A stretch of DNA of 64,000 nt from Metabacillus litoralis (GTDB lineage: Bacteria; Bacillota; Bacilli; Bacillales; Bacillaceae), in the NCBI RefSeq assembly GCF_003667825.1, contig NZ_CP033043.1, forward strand, positions 373,001-437,000, in the 5' to 3' direction. The position numbers were made by a program, and so were the translations under genes. Below are positions 58,441-64,000 of this stretch, piece by piece; positions within the stretch are counted from its first letter, which is position 1; every line of letters begins with the position of its first letter. The notes under the pieces are model-generated. The model was not told the origin of the DNA, did not search any database, and was given only the letters and a program-made list of their open reading frames with translations.

Positions 58441-59166
58441 ATGTCAGTAAATGAAACAGTTGAAAATAAAAATCAATTAGACGATCGTGCTGAAATACTA
58501 GAATTATATAAAGATTTACGTGTAACAGATGTTCGCGATGGAATGGACTGGGTTGGTATGCATGGATATGGAACAGTTAGTCATGAAATCAAACCGTTGT
58601 TCCGTACAAAAGTAGTTGGAATTGCACGAACTGCTCGTTATTTACCTTTCGAAGGCCCAGCACCAAAAGTAACTGGTGACGAATATACGGCATGGGTGAA
58701 ATGGTATTACAGTGAGGTTTGTAATGATCCTTGGGGTCATGATATTGAAGAGGGAGATTTTGTTTGCCTTGATGTAGCTGGAATTGATGTTGGCCTTCTA
58801 GGTTCTAACAATACGTTAGATTTTAAAGGAAAAGGTGCTAGAGGTTATTTAACAAATGGCGGTGGAGTAAGAGATACAGATGAAGTAATTATGCAGAAAA
58901 TTCCGGTATGGTCAAAATTTGTTTCTCAAGGAATGGATCAAGCACGAATTCGGTACCACGAAAAAGATATTCCAATTTCAATCGGAGGAGTAGCAATTTA
59001 TCCAGGAGATGTAGTTGTTGCTGATGGTGACGGTGTTGTTGTAGTACCTCGTAAACTAGCAAGAGAGGTAGCGAGATATGCACATCAAGAGTTACAAGGT
59101 GATAAAGAAGGAAGAAGAAGACATTATGAAAAGTTAGGTATTGAGTTAGACGAAACAGTGTTATAA
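58441..59166 (+). CDS. RraA-fold family enzyme (HMG/CHA aldolase-like)
   Basis: A 241-residue protein with the RraA fold. The conserved GGGVRD lies at about 138-143, DVAGIDVGLLG near 117 binds the ligand and metal, and GGVAIYPGDVVVADGDGVVVVP near 182-203 is the C-terminal signature. Many such proteins are 4-hydroxy-4-methyl-2-oxoglutarate aldolases or oxaloacetate decarboxylases rather than RNase E inhibitors. It is the first gene of a catabolic operon with a dehydrogenase and an isomerase, so an enzymatic role on a sugar acid is inferred. The ATG follows GGGAGAGG. Confidence 0.78.
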   Translation: MSVNETVENKNQLDDRAEILELYKDLRVTDVRDGMDWVGMHGYGTVSHEIKPLFRTKVVGIARTARYLPFEGPAPKVTGDEYTAWVKWYYSEVCNDPWGHDIEEGDFVCLDVAGIDVGLLGSNNTLDFKGKGARGYLTNGGGVRDTDEVIMQKIPVWSKFVSQGMDQARIRYHEKDIPISIGGVAIYPGDVVVADGDGVVVVPRKLAREVARYAHQELQGDKEGRRRHYEKLGIELDETVL

Positions 59167-59215
59167 CCTTCTGTTTACTTCATATCATATTGAAAAAATA
59201 TACTTACTAATTTAG

Positions 59216-59244
59216 AGGACTGAATCCTATCTTGGATCAGTCCT
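59216..59244 (+). other. intercistronic stem-loop
   Basis: AGGACTGA/TCAGTCCT with a 13-base loop (ATCC/GGAT can extend it), without a T run, between the first two genes of the operon. It may protect or process mRNA. Confidence 0.45.
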
Positions 59245-59264
59245 TCACATGAAGGGAGTATTAA

Positions 59265-60128
59265 ATGAGTATAAAACGAATTGGTTTTATTGGTTTAGGA
59301 GCAATGGGATTACCAATGGCAAAAAATTTATTAAGTAAAGAGTTTGAATTACATGTCATTGCACATCGTAATCGACAACCTGTTGAAGAATTAAGAGCAT
59401 TAGGTGCCACTGAGCATTCTTCATTGTCTGATATATTTGCGTTATGTGATTGTATTATTAGCATTCTACCAACTGATAAGGAAATGGAAAGTGTTCTACT
59501 AAATGAACAAGCACTTGAAGTGATAAACCCTGGTAGTGTTCTTATTGAAATGACATCTGGGTCACCAGAAATGATGAAGAAGGTTCATGCGACTTTTCGG
59601 AAAAAGGGCATTCCTGTTTTAGATGGTCCAGTTAGTGGTGGAACAGTTGGAGCTGAAAACGGAACGTTAACAGTGATGGCTGGTGGGGATAAAGAAGTCC
59701 TTGAGAAAACAAGACCAGTACTGGATGCAATAGCAAAAAATATTTATCTGGTAGGTTCTGTTGGTGCTGGAAAAGCCATTAAAGCGATCAACCAAATGTT
59801 AGCAGCAGTTCATATGGTAGCTTCAGCTGAAGCAGTAGCACTAGCAGAAAAGCTTGAAATAAATATGGATAGCTTAAAAGAAGTAGTTGGAAACAGCTCA
59901 GGTGCTTCTTGGATGCTAGCAAATAAAATGGACAGTTTAGTGAATCGAGACTTTACTCCAGGCTTTAAGCTTAATTTAATGAAAAAAGATGTGAAAATTG
60001 CAGTGAAAGAAGGACAAGACAAACAATTACCACTTGCAAATTATGTACTAGAACTTTTTGAACAAGCATCAACAGAATTAGGAGAGAAAGATTTTTCAGC
60101 AGTTGGTAAATCATCACTATCTTCTTAA
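59265..60128 (+). CDS. beta-hydroxyacid dehydrogenase (tartronate-semialdehyde reductase/GarR type)
   Basis: A 287-residue NAD(P)-dependent enzyme. The Rossmann motif GFIGLGAMGLPMAKNLL lies at the N-terminus, the substrate-binding DGPVSGG near 120, and the catalytic lysine in KAINQML near 172. The family oxidises 3-hydroxyacids such as glycerate, 3-hydroxyisobutyrate, threonate or erythronate. With an RraA-type enzyme and an RpiB-like isomerase around it, a four-carbon sugar-acid route is plausible but unproven. A GAAGGGAG site precedes the ATG. Confidence 0.83.
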   Translation: MSIKRIGFIGLGAMGLPMAKNLLSKEFELHVIAHRNRQPVEELRALGATEHSSLSDIFALCDCIISILPTDKEMESVLLNEQALEVINPGSVLIEMTSGSPEMMKKVHATFRKKGIPVLDGPVSGGTVGAENGTLTVMAGGDKEVLEKTRPVLDAIAKNIYLVGSVGAGKAIKAINQMLAAVHMVASAEAVALAEKLEINMDSLKEVVGNSSGASWMLANKMDSLVNRDFTPGFKLNLMKKDVKIAVKEGQDKQLPLANYVLELFEQASTELGEKDFSAVGKSSLSS

Positions 60129-60172
60129 TGAAGATAGTGATGAAAGGATCTCATTTTGATAGGAGATTAAAG

Positions 60173-60658
60173 ATGAAGATAGCTCTTGGAAGTGACCATT
60201 GTGGTTTTGAAATGAAAAAAACATTGTTGCCATTTTTACAGACTCTTAAGTGTGAAATTGTAGATTATGGCTGTGATTCAACCGAACCGGTAGATTTTCC
60301 AGACATTTCACAAAAAGTTTGTGATGCTGTAAGAAATGGTCATTCTAAAAGAGGAATATTAATCTGTGGAACTGGTGTAGGAGCAGCCATTGCAGCAAAT
60401 AAAATACCTGGTATTCGTGCTGCTGTTTGTCATGACTTTCATTCAGCACATCAAGCTGTAGAACATGATGATGTAAATATTATGTGTTTAGGAGCTCAAA
60501 TTGTCGGACCTTGGCTAGCAGAAGATTTAATTAGAGCATTTCTTAACGCAAATTTTAAGACAGAAGATCATTTTGTGAGAAGAGTTAAAAAGCTACAGCA
60601 ACTGGAGATTGCTGCAGCAAAGGAATATCTCACACAAGAACCTAGAAAATTCTTGTAA
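60173..60658 (+). CDS. RpiB/LacA/LacB-family sugar-phosphate isomerase
   Basis: A 161-residue isomerase of the ribose-5-phosphate isomerase B fold. GSDHCGFEMKK at residues 6-16, C65 in ICGTGVG, IAANKIPGIRAAVCHDFHSA near 73 and the anion-hole GTGVG loop are present. Members isomerise ribose 5-phosphate, galactose 6-phosphate or tetrulose phosphates. The open frame begins 15 codons earlier, but ATG 60173 has AGGAG upstream and gives the normal family start. It acts with the flanking dehydrogenase and transporter; the substrate is unknown. Confidence 0.82.
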   Translation: MKIALGSDHCGFEMKKTLLPFLQTLKCEIVDYGCDSTEPVDFPDISQKVCDAVRNGHSKRGILICGTGVGAAIAANKIPGIRAAVCHDFHSAHQAVEHDDVNIMCLGAQIVGPWLAEDLIRAFLNANFKTEDHFVRRVKKLQQLEIAAAKEYLTQEPRKFL

Positions 60659-60748
60659 GTACATTATATCAAACTTTTAAAATTATATCTCTTAATCACT
60701 AAACATGAAAGAAACACTATACAAAAAAACTAAATGAGGTGAATGGTT

Positions 60749-62068
60749 TTGGAAAAAATGAAAGCGTTTTTAATAATGCTATTATCGGCTTTTTTAATCA
60801 TAGGTATAGTTGGTTGTTCTAGTGGAGAGACAACATCAAATAATGAATCAAATGGAGAAGGTTCTAATGAAAAGCAAGTAGAAATCCGTTTTTCTTGGTG
60901 GGGTGACACTAAACGTAACGAAGTATACAACGCAATTGTAGACCGATTTGAAGAAGAGCATCCAAATATTAAAGTAAAACGTGAATTTGGAGGATGGACA
61001 GATTATTGGGATCGTCTTGCAACTCAAACAGCCGGTGGAAACGCACCTGACGTCGTAAGTATGCACCAATTTTATGTATCTGATTATGCACGACGGAATG
61101 CATTACTTAATTTAAATGAATATGTTGATGCAGGTAAGATTAACTTGGAAAATTTTCCTGAGTCTACTACAAATAGTGGTAAAGTTGGCGATGATCTTTT
61201 CATGGTAGCGAAAGGGGTAACAATGTCAGGATGGGTGTATAACACTGCCCTATTCGATAAGCTTGGTGTAGAATATCCCAACATGGACTGGACTTGGGAA
61301 GACTTCCAAGAAAAAGTGAAGGAAATTCACAAAGCATCTAATGGAGAAATATGGGGTTCAGCCGATATGAGTGGAGGTCAATTGCAGCCAAATCTACGTT
61401 ACTTCTTAAGACAAAAAGGTAAGGATTTATTTGATGATGAAGGCAAAATAGCTTTCACAAAAGAGGATGTTATCGAATGGTGGACAATGTGGGATAACTT
61501 GAGAAAAGAAGGAGCAATTCCAGATGCAGCTACTTCAACAGAGTATGAAGGTGCTCCTTTAGAACAAAATTTATTTGTTACTGGTAAAACCGCAATACAA
61601 CAATTACCGGCTAACCAAATTTATTTATACCAACAGCAGTTTAATGAAGGTGAGATCCAAATCGTAAGAATGCCACATATAGATGGTGGAGAAAATGGTG
61701 AGTACATTGAAGGAGCGTATTTAAGTATTACAGAAAAATCTGAACATCCTGAAGAAGCAGCCATGTTTATTGATTTTTTTGTAAATGCAGAAAAAGCCCT
61801 TGAATTATTCAAGGTTGAACAAGGTGCACCAGGATCAACAGAGATGCAAGAATTTGTTAAGCCACTATTAGATCCAGCGCAACAAAGAGCAGTAGAATTT
61901 ATTCAAAAGACTGTAGAGTACGGTGAGCCTGCACCATATGCTCCACTAGGTGTTAATGAAGTAGAGCAAGCATTCAAAGATAATGCTAGTGCCATTTCAT
62001 TTGGACAAAAAACTGTTGCAGAGGCAGCAGAAGATTTTATGAACACAGCAGAAGGAATTTTAAAATAA
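60749..62068 (+). CDS. ABC sugar transporter, lipoprotein solute-binding protein
   Basis: A 439-residue family 1 extracellular binding protein. A lipoprotein signal peptide ends in IVGC with the lipidated Cys at 23, followed by a Ser/Asn/Glu-rich linker. IRFSWWGDTKRNEVYNAIVDRFEEEHPNIKV near 45-75 is the classic N-lobe start, and WTWEDFQEKV near 180 is also typical. TTG 60749 fits the GAGGTG site better than ATG 60743. It would capture a sugar or sugar acid at the cell surface for the two permeases that follow. No ATPase gene is in the operon. Confidence 0.88.
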   Translation: MEKMKAFLIMLLSAFLIIGIVGCSSGETTSNNESNGEGSNEKQVEIRFSWWGDTKRNEVYNAIVDRFEEEHPNIKVKREFGGWTDYWDRLATQTAGGNAPDVVSMHQFYVSDYARRNALLNLNEYVDAGKINLENFPESTTNSGKVGDDLFMVAKGVTMSGWVYNTALFDKLGVEYPNMDWTWEDFQEKVKEIHKASNGEIWGSADMSGGQLQPNLRYFLRQKGKDLFDDEGKIAFTKEDVIEWWTMWDNLRKEGAIPDAATSTEYEGAPLEQNLFVTGKTAIQQLPANQIYLYQQQFNEGEIQIVRMPHIDGGENGEYIEGAYLSITEKSEHPEEAAMFIDFFVNAEKALELFKVEQGAPGSTEMQEFVKPLLDPAQQRAVEFIQKTVEYGEPAPYAPLGVNEVEQAFKDNASAISFGQKTVAEAAEDFMNTAEGILK

Positions 62069-62120
62069 AAACTCTATAAAACTCATAATGCTTAAATGAT
62101 GTTAAAGGAGGTTAATTTGA

Positions 62121-62195
62121 ATGGCTGGGCATTTAAAAAAATACTTAAAAGGGTCCATTCAAGTTAACCTCATAAAATATGGAGGGTTACTATGA
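62121..62195 (+). CDS. 24-codon small ORF coupled to the permease
   Basis: ATG preceded by AAAGGAGG at good spacing; 24 basic and hydrophobic residues (begins MAGHLKKYLKGSI). Its TGA overlaps the permease ATG in an ATGA arrangement. It may be a leader that couples translation, or a remnant of a gene. Coding status is unproven. Confidence 0.4.
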   Translation: MAGHLKKYLKGSIQVNLIKYGGLL

Positions 62196-63082
62196 AAGCT
62201 CTTAAACGAAGTTGGGAGAAGAATTGGGTTGGTTATTTCTTTTTAACCCCTTGGTTAATAGGTTTACTTGGATTAAGTGTCATACCAATGGGGGCATCTC
62301 TTTATTTTTCTTTTACTAGTTATGATATGTTTACAGCTCCAGAGTGGATTGGGCTGGCAAACTACTTGGAAATGTTTCAAGATAGCAAATGGTTAAATAG
62401 CGTAAAGGTAACATTATCATATGTGTTCATAGGGGTACCTCTACAATTAGGTTTTGCCCTTGGAGTAGCTGTTCTATTAAACAAAGGGTTAAAGGGATTA
62501 CAAGTATATCGTGCTATCTATTATGTACCTTCTTTATTTGGTGGTAGTGTTGCCATTGCGTTACTTTGGAGACAATTATTCGGTGGAGATGGATTAGTGA
62601 ATAGTCTTTTAGCTATCATCGGTATCGAAGGTAAAAACTGGATATCATCACCAGATACAGCATTATATACGTTAATCATATTAACAATCTGGCAATTTGG
62701 TGCTCCGATGGTCATCTTCCTCGCTGGGCTAAAGCAAGTTCCGGTTGAATTATATGAATCTTCTAAGATAGATGGTGCGGGTCCAATTAAACAGTTTTTC
62801 AGTATTACACTTCCATTGATTACTCCTATCATTTTTTTCAATCTTGTTATGCAAATCATCAATGCTTTTCAAGCTTTTACTCCAGCTTATATTGTGAGTG
62901 GTGGAAGTGGTGGGCCGCTAGATTCCACTTTGTTTTATACGCTATATCTTTATCAAAAAGGATTTACACAGTTTCAGATGGGATATGCATCTGCAATGGC
63001 ATGGTTTCTATTGATTTGTATATCAATTGTTACGGCACTCGTCTTTGTTTCTTCAAAAAAATGGGTGTACTACCAGGAATAG
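62192..63082 (+). CDS. ABC sugar transporter permease (MalF type)
   Basis: A 296-residue permease with six membrane segments. FLTPWLIGLLGLSVIPMGASLYFSFTSYD at the N-terminus and the EAA loop (ELYESSKIDGAGPIKQFFSITLPLITP, about 187-213), which docks the ATPase, are clear. It pairs with the next permease. A TGGAGGG site precedes the ATG, which overlaps the stop of a 24-codon ORF. Confidence 0.9.
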   Translation: MKALKRSWEKNWVGYFFLTPWLIGLLGLSVIPMGASLYFSFTSYDMFTAPEWIGLANYLEMFQDSKWLNSVKVTLSYVFIGVPLQLGFALGVAVLLNKGLKGLQVYRAIYYVPSLFGGSVAIALLWRQLFGGDGLVNSLLAIIGIEGKNWISSPDTALYTLIILTIWQFGAPMVIFLAGLKQVPVELYESSKIDGAGPIKQFFSITLPLITPIIFFNLVMQIINAFQAFTPAYIVSGGSGGPLDSTLFYTLYLYQKGFTQFQMGYASAMAWFLLICISIVTALVFVSSKKWVYYQE

Positions 63083-63092
63083 AGGTGATGAA

Positions 63093-64000
63093 ATGGAAAC
63101 AAATAAAGCATCAGATTCTCTTAATTCTATGACAACTTTTGAACGGGAAATCTACACTGAAAAGAAAAAGCTAAAGCTTAAGAATATTGGATTACATGCA
63201 GTCATTATTTTGATCGGTATGATCATGCTCTATCCACTTCTATGGATGGTAAGTAGTTCTTTTAAGGAAGCAACTGAAATTTTTAAAAACATCTCATTTT
63301 TGCCGACAAGTGTTACATTTGAAAACTATGTTGAGGGATGGTCAGGTCTTTCAGGAGTTTCATTTAGTAAATTTTTTCTGAACACATTTATTCTAGTTGT
63401 TTTTTGTATTATAGGAAATGTCATTTCTTGCTCTATGGCTGCGTATGCTTTTGCAAGATTAGAGTTCACATTAAAGAAAGTACTATTTGCAATCATGCTA
63501 GTAACAATGATGCTTCCCTTTCATGTTACAGTCATTCCGCAATACATTATGTTTAATAAGCTTGATTGGATTAATACCTATATACCACTAATTCTCCCAA
63601 AATTTTTAGCAGTTGACGGGTTCTTTATTTTCTTAATGGTTCAATTTATTCGGTCAATTCCAAGAGATTTAGATGAAGCAGCAAAAATAGATGGTTGTGG
63701 ACCAATTAAAATGTTTTATAAATTAATTATGCCTTTAGCCTTACCAGCTGTTATTACAACGATAATCTTTACCTTTATCTGGACTTGGAATGATTTCTTT
63801 AGCCAACTTCTATATTTAAGTGATATTAAGTTATACACTGTTGCCCTTGGTTTAAGGATGTTCTTAGATGCAATGGGACAAAACTCTTGGGGAGCGTTGT
63901 TTGCGATGTCTACTCTCTCACTAGTTCCGTTGTTTGTCATCTTCATCTTCTTCCAAAAATATTTAATTGAAGGTATTACAACAGGAGGAGTAAAAGGCTA
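63093..64000 (+). CDS. ABC sugar transporter permease (MalG type), cut at the window edge
   Basis: 302 codons are visible. The last two bases of the window are TA, following GGVKG, the usual C-terminal end of this family, so the gene is probably complete apart from the last base of its stop. Six hydrophobic segments follow a 30-residue charged N-terminus. The EAA loop (DLDEAAKIDGCGPIKMFYKLIMPLALP) lies near 192-218. AGAGGTGATGAA precedes the ATG, ten bases after the first permease. The transporter must borrow an ATPase encoded elsewhere (MsmX type) or downstream. Confidence 0.9.
   Translation, partial: METNKASDSLNSMTTFEREIYTEKKKLKLKNIGLHAVIILIGMIMLYPLLWMVSSSFKEATEIFKNISFLPTSVTFENYVEGWSGLSGVSFSKFFLNTFILVVFCIIGNVISCSMAAYAFARLEFTLKKVLFAIMLVTMMLPFHVTVIPQYIMFNKLDWINTYIPLILPKFLAVDGFFIFLMVQFIRSIPRDLDEAAKIDGCGPIKMFYKLIMPLALPAVITTIIFTFIWTWNDFFSQLLYLSDIKLYTVALGLRMFLDAMGQNSWGALFAMSTLSLVPLFVIFIFFQKYLIEGITTGGVKG

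Overview
The window looks like a chromosomal segment of a low-GC, endospore-forming Bacillaceae (Bacillus sensu lato; species not determined). Evidence: an alpha/beta-type small acid-soluble spore protein, a YyaC-type spore protease, an Sda-like kinase-inhibitor ORF, many families first named in B. subtilis (YlmA, YwjA, YndM, YokU, KamA/Yod), strong AGGAGG ribosome binding sites, frequent TTG/GTG starts, and tRNA genes nearly identical to those of Bacillus.

Layout. 1-3.8 kb: amino-acid permease, a GvpU-like protein, a LysE-family exporter and the YlmA-type ABC ATPase. 3.8-12.2 kb: a lysine/beta-lysine catabolic cluster. A PAS-AAA+-Fis sigma-54 activator and the beta-lysine acetyltransferase AblB are followed by a near-perfect -24/-12 promoter and then kamA-yokU-yodT-yodS-yodR-yodQ. 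A dispersed GTGCCTGTCA-type repeat sits between the two CoA-transferase subunit genes. 12.4-20.5 kb: a MetE-C-type methyltransferase and mostly uncharacterised single genes. 20.7-24.3 kb: a 5S rRNA with no 16S/23S, followed by 23 intact tRNA genes and one terminator. Three tRNA genes (Met, Phe, Thr) are preceded by a copy of only their own 5' half, cut at the same structural position, and followed by related spacer sequence. This is the most unusual structure in the window.

24.3-46 kb: ordinary and accessory genes. These include YyaC, an Sda-like small ORF, a nitrilase/GNAT pair that looks like a split YhcX, a Suv3-type helicase, a PaaX-family repressor divergent from an alpha/beta hydrolase, an SgrR-type regulator divergent from an MFS transporter, a 52-bp satellite array, phosphogluconolactonase, YwjA, an acetate transporter, a 21-bp satellite array, and a formate/nitrite channel with an Fnr-like box at -41.5. 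46.5-53.4 kb: arginine/ornithine catabolism (rocF, rocR, a sigma-54 promoter, rocD, rocG) with a small lipoyl-like protein and a YjiH-type membrane protein. 53.8-57.8 kb: AraR-type regulator, HAD phosphatase, SASP, AlaX-type editing protein. 57.8-64 kb: a catabolic operon of unknown substrate (RraA-fold enzyme, beta-hydroxyacid dehydrogenase, RpiB/LacAB-type isomerase, lipoprotein binding protein and two permeases), with the last gene cut one base before its probable stop.

How the genes work together: the window holds two similarly built amino-acid catabolic systems (lysine via KamA, arginine via Roc). Each has its own PAS-type sigma-54 activator and a recognisable -24/-12 promoter. They feed acyl-CoA and glutamate/2-oxoglutarate pools. 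The right end is a sugar or sugar-acid uptake and degradation operon with a cre-like site and an iterated 13-bp repeat upstream. Calls rest on reading motifs by eye; no database search was run.
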